A stretch of 64,000 nt of DNA, from positions 10,168,001-10,232,000 of the forward strand of contig NZ_CP108046.1 in NCBI RefSeq assembly GCF_041435115.1, in the 5' to 3' direction. The first letter of the stretch is position 1, and the number at the start of each line of letters is the position of its first letter. Below, in pieces: positions 26,471 through 35,460 of this stretch. A program made the position numbers and the translations under genes. A model generated the notes under the pieces. That model was not told the DNA's origin, ran no database searches, and saw only the letters and a list, made by a program, of their open reading frames with translations. Source of the stretch: Streptomyces sp. NBC_00289 (GTDB lineage Bacteria > Actinomycetota > Actinomycetes > Streptomycetales > Streptomycetaceae).

Positions 26471-27670
26471 TTGTTCTTCCGACGTTCTGCCATTCGACGG
26501 ATCGGTGTTGCAGCCGCAGCCATCAGTAGCCTCGGCGGCCTGTCCCTCGGTGCTGTCTCCCCAGCCGCAGCCTCCGGTCAAGTAGCGGCTGGATTTGCTG
26601 TGATTGACGGAAACGAGCCGATAGGATCGCTTATTGGCATGTCAGCTAACGCAGCTTACAACAGCGCCAACCCAATAGGGCCCCCTGCATCCGTCTTTCA
26701 TGTGAAAGCAGGGTATTATCAGGTCCGTTTCCCAGGCCTGGTCACGGCGACGACGGCCATGAAAGCCGTAGGGGTACACGTTCGAGCCATCAATGATGCC
26801 AACTGTGTGCCCGAGCACACCGTCACCAAGGGCTACGCCAATGGCCTCTCTTATGTCGCCGTACCAGTGGTCTGCTTCGACTCGAACGGACACTACGCTG
26901 ACAATCCGTTCACCATCACCTATACCGGAGGGGCATCTGACACTGCAGGCGAAGTAGTGTCTGCCCTGACCAATGACGACTTCGCTACATCATCAGGTCA
27001 GCGAACTGCCCAATATCAGCAGTCCAGCGTCTCCGGTAGCGTAACCTACAACCGTTCTGGTACTGGTGCCTATAGTTTCGACCTGCCCTACCTGAGCAAC
27101 GCCGGAGTGGAGACCTTCGCAATCACTGCGCTCGCCTCAGGCAGCCCGTGGTACGGCACGCAACTACGGGATGTCACCTGTGGCGTCACCAAGAAGACGA
27201 TTGCGAAGACAAGCCTCGGCCAGGCACGCAGAGTCGACGTTTCCTGCACAGACGCCGTAACGGGACAGCCAGCCGATACCAAAGTGAGCGTCACCTACGC
27301 TCGCGGCGTGAACATTCTCGGTCGGGCCAACCTTGGGGAGGCGTATATGTCCGCACCCAAAATGACCAATACTGGGTGGACCGCCCTTACGAAAGATCAG
27401 GCATACAATAAAATCTATGGCCTGGAAAACCTTACAGTAACAGTCAACCGCAACGCCCCGGGGGTGTACGTAGTCAACCTTCCGAAACAGGCCTTGGGAA
27501 TTACTCGGCCAAGTGTCATGGCTACGGCTGACGGGTCTGCGGCACGCTGCTCCGTGATGGGCTCTTACAGCACCAGTAACATGACCGAGCAGGTCACACT
27601 GTTTTGCAAGAACCCATCCGGCTCCTACGTTGACACTGGCTTCAACCTACAGTTTCTGACCAAGCAATAG
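26471..27670 (+). CDS. Secreted protein of 399 aa, unknown function
   Basis: The start is TTG 26471, with AAGGAG 8 nt upstream. The first 34 residues (FFRRSAIRRIGVAAAAISSL, then G-G-L-S-L-G-A-V-S-P-A-A-A-S) form a Sec signal peptide with two arginine pairs. The mature protein is Ser/Thr/Asn/Tyr-rich with few charged residues and six or so cysteines. It appears to contain three loosely similar segments (for example T-A-M-K-A-V-G-V-H-V-R, V-E-T-F-A-I-T-A-L-A and S-V-M-A-T-A-D-G-S-A, each followed by a Cys in C-V, C-G or C-S), suggesting beta-rich repeats. No family is recognised. GC is lower than in the flanking IS sequences. A strong terminator follows. Confidence 0.75.
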   Translation: MFFRRSAIRRIGVAAAAISSLGGLSLGAVSPAAASGQVAAGFAVIDGNEPIGSLIGMSANAAYNSANPIGPPASVFHVKAGYYQVRFPGLVTATTAMKAVGVHVRAINDANCVPEHTVTKGYANGLSYVAVPVVCFDSNGHYADNPFTITYTGGASDTAGEVVSALTNDDFATSSGQRTAQYQQSSVSGSVTYNRSGTGAYSFDLPYLSNAGVETFAITALASGSPWYGTQLRDVTCGVTKKTIAKTSLGQARRVDVSCTDAVTGQPADTKVSVTYARGVNILGRANLGEAYMSAPKMTNTGWTALTKDQAYNKIYGLENLTVTVNRNAPGVYVVNLPKQALGITRPSVMATADGSAARCSVMGSYSTSNMTEQVTLFCKNPSGSYVDTGFNLQFLTKQ

Positions 27671-27800
27671 AATTCATGAACGAAACGCCGCGATCACTGG
27701 GATTGACAACCTGAGCCCTGTGCCCCTTTCACGATGGATAACCCCACCCCATCGCGTTTGTACTGTTGGCTTGATCTCGGGAGAAAGCACCAAGACAGAA

Positions 27801-27831
27801 GAGACGGCCCGCGGGTCCCACGGGCCGTCTC
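27801..27831 (+). terminator. Rho-independent-type stem-loop after the 399-aa secreted protein
   Basis: GAGACGGCCCG and CGGGCCGTCTC form a perfect 11-bp stem with a 9-base loop, about 130 bp after the stop codon. There is no strong T run, which is usual in Streptomyces. Confidence 0.7.
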
Positions 27832-27844
27832 ACTCTTGAGAGCA

Positions 27845-28070
27845 ATGTCGCTTGGTTAGGCGGCTGGGGTCATGTGGTCGCGGCGGCGGTGATGATGTTC
27901 CAGCGCTGGTGGCAGGCTTGCGCGATGGCCTGGTGTCGGCGTCGCCAGGCGGACCAGTGCAGGACATGGCCGTGTCGTGGCGGAGCCGGGGCAGGGCGGT
28001 TGCCCGCAGGATGGTCAGCAGCTCGCGTGCGCTGACCGAGATGAGGCCGACGGCCGTGGTGAGCGGTGCC
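27845..28070 (-). pseudogene. IS701-family transposase, C-terminal fragment
   Basis: The minus strand reads H-V-L-H-W-S-A-W-R-R-R-H-Q-A-I-A-Q-A-C-H-Q-R-W, the arginine-rich tail of IS701. About 90 bp are nearly identical to 62500-62590, which marks the same element type in another remnant. Confidence 0.6.
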
Positions 28071-28109
28071 TTGTCCCGGGATCGTGGACACCGGTTGTCG
28101 TGCGGCGGT

Positions 28110-29258
28110 GGTCAGCGTAACTGATCGTTGTTCGAAGGAGTTCGGGCTGATCTGACCGATGCTGGCGCCTCCTTCTGGTGTTGTATCGGGTGGCCCATCG
28201 GCACGATAGGGCCGAGCAGGGTGATGCCGTGCACCCGGTGGGCGCGTTCGATCTGGGCCGGGCTGACGTAGGCGGCGTCGACCGCATGCTCAGCCGGGGC
28301 CAGGTCGATTGGCACAAGGTCGTCGTAGATCTTTGCGGTGAGTTCGCCGTCCTGGACCGGGGCGATCGTGGTGGCCAAGTGCACGACTGCCTCCGGCAGC
28401 TGTGACGTGCACGTTTCGGTGAAGGGTGCGGTAGCCGTACCAGGCGGTGTCCCGTTTGACGCCACGCCAGCGCAGCCGCCCACGGACATCCCGGTAGTAG
28501 TGGTGCACCCAGACCTGCCGCAGGATCTCTACCTGCGCCAGCGTCCGGTGCCTGGGCGGGGCGTCGCCGCCCACGCGGCAGCCAGGACCTTGCGTCCGTC
28601 CTGGCCGAAGGCCTCGGCAAGGGCGGTTACCCCGGCCTTCCCGCCGGGGACCTTACCGATGTCGACCTTGCGCCCGTAGCGCTCGTCCCACTCCGGTTCC
28701 ACCAGCCCGAGCAGCCAGTCCGGGGCCGCCTGGGCGAGCTGTTCGAGGGCGGACCGCAGGCTCTCGCCGACCAGCTCCAGCCGGCTCAGTGTGCGCACCG
28801 CCGCCAGCACATGGGTCGCATCGGGTGCGCTGCCAGCCACCGGATGTGAGCAGTCCTGCCTCGGTCAGCCGGTGCAGCATCATCTGCAGCAGCCGGTCGG
28901 CCGCGTCGCCCCAGGCCAGCCAGGCCCGGAACTCGCACAGCACCGAGTGGTCGAAGTCGGGATCGCCCAGTTCCAGGCGCAACGCGTACTTCAAGTCGAT
29001 CCTGGTGCGGACCGCGTTCGCGGCCGTATGGTCGGACAGGTTCTCCGCGAACTGCAGCACCGACACCAGCGCCAGCTGTCCCGGCGACAGGCCCCGCCGA
29101 CCGTCCTTGGGGTACAGGTCCGCGAAGCCCTCGTCCTCGAACACCACATCCAGCCGGTCCCGCATCAGCATCCCCGGCGTGCCCTTCGGACACGCCGCCC
29201 ACGCCGCCCACGCCGCCCGCATCGGAATCCGCTGGTAACCCCGCGCCCGTAAGGACAC
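28110..29258 (-). pseudogene. IS1182-family transposase, frameshifted and truncated
   Basis: It begins V-S-L-R-A-R-G-Y-Q-R-I-P (complement of 29258), then D-R-L-D-V-V-F-E-D-E-G-F-A-D-L-Y, S-P-G-Q-L-A-L-V-S-V-L-Q-F-A-E-N-L-S-D and D-P-D-F-D-H-S-V-L-C-E-F-R (DUF772 domain). In another frame it gives D-A-T-H-V-L-A-A-V-R-T-L-S-R-L-E-L. The order parallels the intact IS1182 at 53407. At least two frameshifts are present, and the catalytic C-terminal half is mostly missing. Confidence 0.7.
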
Positions 29259-29455
29259 GGCCCTCTCTCCGGAACCACCCCGCCACACACCAGCGAACCG
29301 CCGAACAGACGACCTGTCAGCACCCCTAACAAGATCACCAACAGAGTCCCGGTATTGAGGTTAGGCCCCAGGGTGGATTCCCCTCCTCCCTGATGATCAA
29401 CGAACCCGACGATCATCCCAGAGCAGAGGTCCTTCATAGAACCTGACAATGCCCT

Positions 29456-30436
29456 TTATTTTGATATCTCGGAGACGAACCCAACATCCGCCGGAAGTGC
29501 ATAACGATCCGTCTTCGAAGTCCAGAGATAAATGCCATTGACCATAGCCTGAATCCCCTCCACGTATCGCAGGCTCGATGGATAAGACTGGGTGATACTG
29601 GATGACAATTGAACGCATTCGTCTAGAAGCTGATAAATTTTTGCACGCGTGGCCGCCATGGCCTCATCGCGACCGCAGCCATGAACTCGCTGCAAATTCA
29701 GCACCATATTGAACTGCTCCCCCTGTCGTTCCTCTCGCTCCAGGGAGTACAAGTCATTTATACAGGTCGCGATATCGGCTGTATGAGCACGGAGATATTT
29801 CATTTCCCGGTCATCGAGAAGAAGAGAGGGGACCTCGTCTCCCAACACGCGCTCAAGCATATTCATGAAAGGGTAAAGGCAGCTGGCGTGACGGCGTAGC
29901 GGTACCAAGTCCTCTGTGCTGATGAAGCTTCGCGTCTCACGGTAAGAGGATTCATCTATAAATGTCCCGAGGCATGCTTTCCATTCTTTTGCTGCCCTTC
30001 CTCTCCAGGCTGTAGACATACCTTCCGTCTGCCGATGCCACAAATCCGCCCAAGCAGCAAGGACTGGGACGGAAATATCCCCTGCCACGTCCGAAGCGTC
30101 ATTATGCAGCGTATCAATCATGGGTTTGATGATATTTTTCGAAGAGATCCGAGAGTGACCCACCGGGCCATCGAAGTAGTCATCGACAAATGTATACCAT
30201 CCGAGCATGTCAACCAATATGTCGAGTTCCTTCCCGTGGGCCTTCGGAAAAGCGTATGCAATCAGCTCCGGCAAGCGCCATGAGTTGAAGCCGTTGATCT
30301 CTTCAGCGGTTACCAACAAGCTGTGCTCGCACATCCAGGCGATATTACGCTGCCGGGCCCTTTCTAGGTCCGCTGAAATACGTACAGAAATGGCGGGAAA
30401 TTTTAGACGTTGATTCACTAAATCCCAATCGATCAT
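29456..30436 (-). CDS. Class I terpene synthase (cyclase), intact
   Basis: 326 residues, ATG at the complement of 30434-30436. All the class I motifs are present: the aspartate-rich D-D-Y-F-D (85-89), the pyrophosphate-sensing Arg181 exactly 46 residues before the NSE triad N-D-L-Y-S-L-E-R-E (Asn227, Ser231, Glu235), and the terminal R-Y (311-312). Such cytosolic enzymes ionise a prenyl diphosphate (FPP or GPP) with three Mg2+ and cyclise it. The product cannot be predicted here. Residue 6 is a TTA codon (complement of 30419-30421), so translation may depend on bldA. No prenyl transferase or P450 gene lies beside it. Its GC is clearly below that of the flanking IS elements, suggesting separate transfer. 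Confidence 0.9.
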   Translation of the reverse strand: MIDWDLVNQRLKFPAISVRISADLERARQRNIAWMCEHSLLVTAEEINGFNSWRLPELIAYAFPKAHGKELDILVDMLGWYTFVDDYFDGPVGHSRISSKNIIKPMIDTLHNDASDVAGDISVPVLAAWADLWHRQTEGMSTAWRGRAAKEWKACLGTFIDESSYRETRSFISTEDLVPLRRHASCLYPFMNMLERVLGDEVPSLLLDDREMKYLRAHTADIATCINDLYSLEREERQGEQFNMVLNLQRVHGCGRDEAMAATRAKIYQLLDECVQLSSSITQSYPSSLRYVEGIQAMVNGIYLWTSKTDRYALPADVGFVSEISK

Positions 30437-30744
30437 CCGACTGCTGGGAAGACCCCAAGGTGCGGCGCTTCAAGAAGAGCGGTTCACTAATATTCATCGC
30501 AGCCGTTTAGGTTGGCCACGCCTTTCTCTCTGCCGATCTGCAAAACAGCACAGGATTTCAGGTGTGGAAATTCTCGACCATAGAATCACACCCTTCACGC
30601 CGAAGCGAAGCGGGTAACTCATACTCAAATATGTGGAACGCAGCTCGTCGACTGCTGGCGCGCGCCCGGTGCAGGGAGGTGTAACTGCAGTAGGGTCGGG
30701 GACTGGCGCGGCGGCTGATGCTCCCGTTTCCAGTCCCCGCCGCT

Positions 30745-31590
30745 TCAAACCGTGCATGCAGTTCTCCCGCACACGGCTTTCCGACATCGTTCACCGGCTG
30801 GCATGCGCCGTCGCCCTGTGCACGTTTCCGGTAAGACGGTAGACACCGAGCCGAGTGATCCATCCCAGGTAAAACGGGTGGTCCAGTTCCTGCCCGCAAG
30901 TCTGTGTTTCCCGCTGGCAAAGATCGCCAGCCGCTCGTGGACATAGCCGTCGACCACATTGAACTTCCGTCCGGAGTTGCCGTTACGGAAGTACGCAGCC
31001 CAGCCCCGCAGCACGGGGTTGAGATCGGCTACCACGGCGGATACCGGCCGTTCAGCCTTCGAACGAGCGGTCGCCGCGCGGACTTTGTCCCGCAGTACCC
31101 TCATCGCTCTGGCCGAGGGCCAGCGTTGCAAGTAGTACTTGCCCCGCCATTTCCACGATTCCATCTTCCGGTGGTGGAAGCCGAGGAAGTCGAAACCCTG
31201 CCCGCCTCGGGTGAGGCAGACGATGCCGGTCTTCTCGGGGTGCAATCGCATTCCGAGCTGTTCCAGCACTCGTGCCGCTAACTCGCGAGCCTGTTGGGCC
31301 CGTTGCTCCGTCGGCGAGAGGACTACGAAATCATCGCAGTACCTCACCAGCATCCCCAGCCGGCGGCCTTCGTTCTGCCACGCCTCATCGAGAACGTGCA
31401 GCGCGATATTCGCCAGCAACGGGGAACCGGTGAGCCCTGCGGGGTACCGGCCCCGGTGGGGGACGTCACCCCGCCCTCCAAGACTCCCATCCGCAGCCAG
31501 GCCCGGATCAGCTTCAGGCCGAGTGTGCGCGACGTCGAGGAGTTGACGCTCGAGCGCGGCATCGAGGTGTTCTACGGGGTTTTCGAAGTT
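30745..31590 (-). pseudogene. Group II intron reverse transcriptase/maturase, C-terminal half
   Basis: The minus strand carries G-T-P-Q-G-S-P (frame change near 31430), L-L-A-N-I-A-L-H-V-L-D-E-A-W, the polymerase motif M-L-V-R-Y-C-D-D-F-V-V-L and G-F-D-F-L-G-F-H. It then carries the maturase domain (L-N-P-V-L-R-G-W-A-A-Y-F-R-N-G-N), ending E-R-C-R-K-A-V-C-G-R-T-A-C-T-V. The N-terminal fingers are missing: ISL3 sequence begins near 31594. It cannot encode an active RT, but the 3' ribozyme part follows intact. Confidence 0.8.
30746..30778 (-). ncRNA. Group II intron domain V (catalytic hairpin), with domain VI downstream
   Basis: The minus strand has AGCCGTGTGCGGGAGAACTG followed by CATGCACGGTTT, the conserved domain V hairpin with the AGC catalytic triad and a G-A-G-A-A-like tetraloop region. 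A second stem (GGGGACTGG / CCAGTCCCC) follows at about 30735-30697, as expected for domain VI with the branch point. The intron end is probably the C-C-C-T-A-C just after it. The 5' half of the intron is gone. Confidence 0.75.
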
Positions 31591-31593
31591 AAG

Positions 31594-32936
31594 CGGTGCG
31601 GAGGTGTCCGCGGGCTCGACGAGTGGTGACGCAGCGTGTGTGCGTAGGCGTTGACTGTCTGCGTTGCGAAAGCCGAAGGGCGTTGCGGGCGACAAGCTTG
31701 ATGACGCGGTTGATTCCTTCACTCTTAGCGCGTGTCCGGTTATCGATGAACGCCGCGATCTCGGGCCACCAGCGGTCGACGGTGATGGCGAGCGCGGGGA
31801 TGCCGGAGTCGGCGCACCAGGTAAGGAACTTCCACCGGGCATGGCCTGCTTGCTCACGGTCGGCGCCGGTGCGGGCCAGGGCGAGGAGGGTACGCAGGCT
31901 TTCCCTGGCGATCCACACGGTCAGCAGTCTCTGCCCGATCGGTCCCTCGTTCAGCAGCGGGTTCCACATCTTCGCGAACTGCTCGTCGGTGAGGTTCTCG
32001 CGGTTGCGGAGCAGCCGTCGGCGGGCTGTCCATTCTGGGTCGGTGGCCCGTCCGCGCCGGCCCCGGACCCCGGCGGTGGTGCGACGCCGCACGGTGGAGA
32101 GCACCTTGTTCGCGCGTTGGACGACGTGGAAGTGGTCGACCACGCTCACAGCGCCCGGGAGTCCGGTGCGGATCGCGGCCCGGTAGGTGGCCGACATGTC
32201 GAAGGCCACGCACCGGATGCTCTTGCGCCAGGCCAGGGGCGGAGTGGACAGCCAGGACGTCGGCGGCACTGCGGCCCTCGATTTGGCCGAGCAGCCCACC
32301 GGTGCCGAGCGCGTCGACGAACCCCGTATGCCACCCATCCCGCGTGAGCTTCCACTTCCCTGTGTCGGGATCCTGCTCCCAGCGGGTGCCACCGCGCCGG
32401 GTCTCGTCGATGCCCAGCACCTCGACCTCGGGCAGCGGCGCCTCGACCACCATCAAAGCCGTGGTACGGAAGGCGCCCATCACCACCGGCCAGGACAGGC
32501 CCAGGTCACGGCCGGCCTGCACGACCGTGGAACCGGCGTCCCGCACCCGGCGTCCGGCCCAGGCCCGCAGCTGCGTCGTGATCCAGATCCGGCCGGTATC
32601 TTCGGAACCTGCTCGGTGAACGACTTGTGCGGACAGGTTACCTCCCCGCACCACCACCGGCGCTTGTGCCAGAAGAACTCCAGCCCGCTCTCGCCGTACG
32701 GAAGGTCGCGCGGCCGGGTGGTCACCGGCCCTCTCGCCCGGGAGGAAAAGACCCGCGCACCGGGCACGCCCTGGCCGTCTCGTCTGCCGTGGCCAGATGG
32801 ACCCGGCGCCCACCGTCCTCCAACCGCTCGACCCGGACGACGGACACCCCGGCCAGGTCCAGCAACAACCTCGTATCGTTGACCACGCCCGTGGCTCCCC
32901 AGATGATCGTTCTGCGTCAAGAACAGAAATGATCAC
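31594..32936 (-). pseudogene. ISL3-family transposase, frameshifted
   Basis: From the right: L-E-F-F-W-H-K-R-R-W-W-C-G-E-V-T-C-P-H-K-S-F-T-E-Q-V-P (N-terminal zinc-binding part), then E-V-L-G-I-D-E-T-R-R-G-G (first Asp), V-A-F-D-M-S-A-T-Y-R-A-A-I (second Asp) with V-V-D-H-F-H-V-V-Q-R-A-N-K, and R-T-R-A-K-S-E-G-I-N-R-V-I-K (Glu). Three or more frames are used. It overlaps nothing but abuts the group II intron fragment, which it appears to have truncated. Confidence 0.7.
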
Positions 32937-33014
32937 CCAGGACCACGGGCGCCCCGCATCCAGGGACGAACAAACAGCCCAACAGTCACGGACGTGACGA
33001 CCGGTCAGGGCGAA

Positions 33015-33300
33015 AGGCGACCTGCACCACTTTAACGTCGAAGACCCGTCTTACGAGACGATCCACCAGTTGACCCGCCGATTCGGCCCCGCGTACGCCA
33101 ACGCGCTGCGCTGCTGGCGCCCGAAGCCGGGCGACAAGTGGCATCTCGACGAGGTCTTCGTCACGATCCAGGGACGGCAGCGGTACCTGTGGCGGGCCCT
33201 GGACCAGGACGGCAACGTGCTCGACATCCTGCTGCAGAACCGCCGCGACGAGCCCGCGGCCAGGCGCTTCCTGCGGAAACTCATGAAGACGGCCATCGCC
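33015..33300 (+). pseudogene. IS6-family transposase fragment
   Basis: The plus strand reads V-E-D-P-S-Y-E-T-I-H-Q-L-T-R-R-F-G-P-A-Y-A-N-A-L, then P-G-D-K-W-H-L-D-E-V-F-V-T-I-Q-G (first Asp of the rve-type domain) and Y-L-W-R-A-L-D-Q-D-G-N-V-L-D-I-L-L-Q. It stops after R-R-F-L-R-K-L-M-K and runs into IS3 sequence. About 95 of 230 residues remain. Confidence 0.75.
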
Positions 33301-33364
33301 CAGCCGGCCACTGCTTTGGTGTGGCAGTCGATGACGGTCGCGCGCTACGGGAACCCGGCCCGGG

Positions 33365-33725
33365 TGTGAACGTAGGTGATGTCGCTGACCAGTTTGTGTC
33401 CGGGCGCGTCAGCGGTGAATTCACGGGCCAGCAGGCCGGGGGTGGCTGGCGCCGTATCATCGGCGATCGTGGTCGCCCGCCGGGGCCGCGGCTGGCATGG
33501 CACCGGGCCGAGCTCGCGCATCAGCGCACGGACCAGTTCCGCTTCGGCTGCACGTTCATTCGCTGGAGCGCGGCGTGGACACGCCGGTAGCCGTAGGTCT
33601 CATGCGAGTCGGAGAAGACCTGGAGGATGACTGCCCTCAGCTCCGCACGGCGCTTCGCGGTGGCCGACATCGGCCTCGATCTCCAGTGGTAGAAGCCCGG
33701 CGTGGTTACTCCCGCGCAGGTACGC
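33365..33725 (-). pseudogene. IS3 orfB, N-terminal fragment
   Basis: The minus strand reads C-A-G-V-T-T-P-G-F-Y-H-W-R-S-R-P-M-S-A-T, then S-D-S-H-E-T-Y-G-Y-R-R-V-H-A-A-L-Q-R-M and, in another frame, F-T-A-D-A-P-G-H-K-L-V-S-D-I-T-Y-V. This is the HTH_21 region up to the first Asp of the integrase core. It ends at the IS6 fragment. Confidence 0.65.
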
Positions 33726-34396
33726 ATCTGCTGCACGGGAAAGCGCGGCCGGCGATCGCGGTGGACGGCAAGGCACTGTCCGGCTCCGCGCACCGGCAGC
33801 AGCGCCACCGGCACCTGCTGTCCGCCGTCACCCACGCCCCCGCCCTCACCCGATCAAGGGAACCCAGCCGACCGCGTCGGCCCAGGTCAAAGCCCTGCCG
33901 TGGGAACAGATGCCCGTAGCGCACACCGTCTCCGGCACCGGGCACGGGCAGCGGGAATCCCACTCGGCCAAGACCACGGCCACCGCGGCGAACCTGGACC
34001 CGATCGCCTTCCCGCAAGCACGGCACGGCCCTACGCATCCACCAGCGCCGACAAGAGAGCGGCAAGCGGCACACCCGGGAGACGATCTACGCCGTCACCA
34101 GCCTCGATACCCACCAGGCCAGCCCTGCCCAGCTGGGCGGATACGTGCGCGGGCACCGGGCAATCAAAAATTCCAGCCACCATGTCAGAGATGTGGTGTT
34201 CGCCAAGGACGCCTCCACCGTCCACACCGGCAGCGCGCCGCGGGCAATGGCCGCTCTGCGGAACCTGGCCCTCGGCAGACTGCGGCCGCTGGAAGCGGAT
34301 AACATCGCCAAGACCACCCCAGCGATCCGGGACACACCCGAACACGCCATCTGGATCCGGGACACCACCGACAGCCCACCCCTGCCAGGAACGTGA
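33715..34396 (+). pseudogene. ISAs1-family transposase, several frameshifts
   Basis: The plus strand gives I-A-V-D-G-K-A-L-S-G-S-A-H (first Asp), then T-V-S-G-T-G-H-G-Q-R-E-S-H in another frame. It ends H-H-V-R-D-V-V-F-A-K-D-A-S-T-V-H-T-G-S-A-P-R-A-M-A-A-L-R-N-L-A, stopping at 34394-34396. Large internal deletions are evident. It lies about 100 bp upstream of the hydroxylase. Confidence 0.65.
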
Positions 34397-34492
34397 AGCT
34401 GACGACGCCAGCACGGGGAATGCCGTTGGTCGAGCTCTACTGTACGGTGCCGCGATTGCCTATCGACGTCGCGAGATGTTCTCATCGGGTAC

Positions 34493-35371
34493 ATGTTTGA
34501 AGAAGCGCAGTATTTCGCGCCCGTCTCGCAGACGGTCGGCGGTGTTGTGGTGGAACTCGCGCAGAGCGACCCGGGCTTCGGCGATCCAGTGTACCGAGCG
34601 CGCCGCAACGACATCGCGGCCTTGACGCTCGGGCACGCAAGGGAGCAGCCGGTTCCGGTGGTCGAGTACACCGCCCTTGAGGATGCCCTTTGGGCCCATG
34701 TCAGTAAGGAACTCTCCCCTAAGCATCAGAAGTACGCTGTTGAAGAATTCCTGCAGGGGACGGAGCGGCTGGGGCTTCCTGCGCACAGGATTCCCCAGCT
34801 TCAGGAAGTCAGCGAGGCGCTGGAGCCTTTGACGGGCTTCCGATATCTGCCAGCCGCAGGACTGGTGCCGCTCCGCGAGTTCTACGAGGTTCTCGCCGAT
34901 GGATACTTCCACTCCACGCAGTACATACGGCACATCAGCATGCCGTTCTATACACCCGAGCCGGATGTTATCCACGAGGTCATCGGTCATGCGAACATGC
35001 TCGCGTCCGACCGTTTCGCCCGACTATACCGGCTGGCTGGTGAGGCAGCCAGGAGGGTCCAGACCCAGTCCGCTCTGGAGTTTATATCCAAAATATTCTG
35101 GTTCACTCTGGAATTTGGCGTGATGAAAGAGAGCGGCGAATTGCGGGCATACGGTGCAGGGATCCTATCTTCCTGCGGTGAGATTGAAAAATTCAGGACG
35201 ATGCACATTCGCCCCCTGGACCTTCGAGCTATGGGCACTTTCCAGTATGACATTACAAAATACCAGGAACTGCTATTCTGCGCAGATTCTGTCGAGCACC
35301 TGGAGAATGTGGTGGGCACCTTCTGGGCTGAGTGTGATGACGATTCGATCGCCCGGCTGGAAGCAGCGTGA
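34493..35371 (+). CDS. Tetrahydropterin-dependent aromatic amino acid hydroxylase
   Basis: 292 residues from ATG 34493. The fold signature is P-E-P-D-V-I-H-E-V-I-G-H, giving iron ligands His161 and His166. F-W-F-T-L-E-F-G supplies Glu207, and Y-G-A-G-I-L-S-S-C-G-E follows as in phenylalanine hydroxylases. The enzyme would hydroxylate Phe (or Trp/Tyr) with O2 and a reduced pterin in the cytosol. Bacterial monodomain enzymes are of similar size (260-300 aa). The next gene overlaps the stop by 3 bp and encodes the start of a pterin-4a-carbinolamine dehydratase, the cofactor-recycling partner, confirming the assignment. Substrate choice cannot be read from motifs. In streptomycetes such genes can serve specialised pathways rather than catabolism. 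Confidence 0.9.
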   Translation: MFEEAQYFAPVSQTVGGVVVELAQSDPGFGDPVYRARRNDIAALTLGHAREQPVPVVEYTALEDALWAHVSKELSPKHQKYAVEEFLQGTERLGLPAHRIPQLQEVSEALEPLTGFRYLPAAGLVPLREFYEVLADGYFHSTQYIRHISMPFYTPEPDVIHEVIGHANMLASDRFARLYRLAGEAARRVQTQSALEFISKIFWFTLEFGVMKESGELRAYGAGILSSCGEIEKFRTMHIRPLDLRAMGTFQYDITKYQELLFCADSVEHLENVVGTFWAECDDDSIARLEAA

Positions 35372-35460
35372 AGCGCGAACGGCTTGCACCCTGGGAAATC
35401 GGCGAGGCTATGGCGGATCTGCCGGACTGGCGGCTCGAAGACGGCCAGCTTAGACAGTGA
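35368..35460 (+). pseudogene. Pterin-4a-carbinolamine dehydratase, truncated by IS5 type B
   Basis: GTG 35368 overlaps the hydroxylase TGA (GTGA). It encodes K-R-E-R-L-A-P-W-E-I-G-E-A-M-A-D-L-P-D-W-R-L-E-D-G-Q-L, which is the first helix and W-x-x-x-x-x-x-L strand of PhhB/PCD. Two codons later it enters the IS5 copy at 35455 and stops. The active-site His-His segment (usually residues 60-80) is lost, so no dehydratase is made here. The rest of the gene is not on the other side of the IS: IS5 debris follows. Confidence 0.8.
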
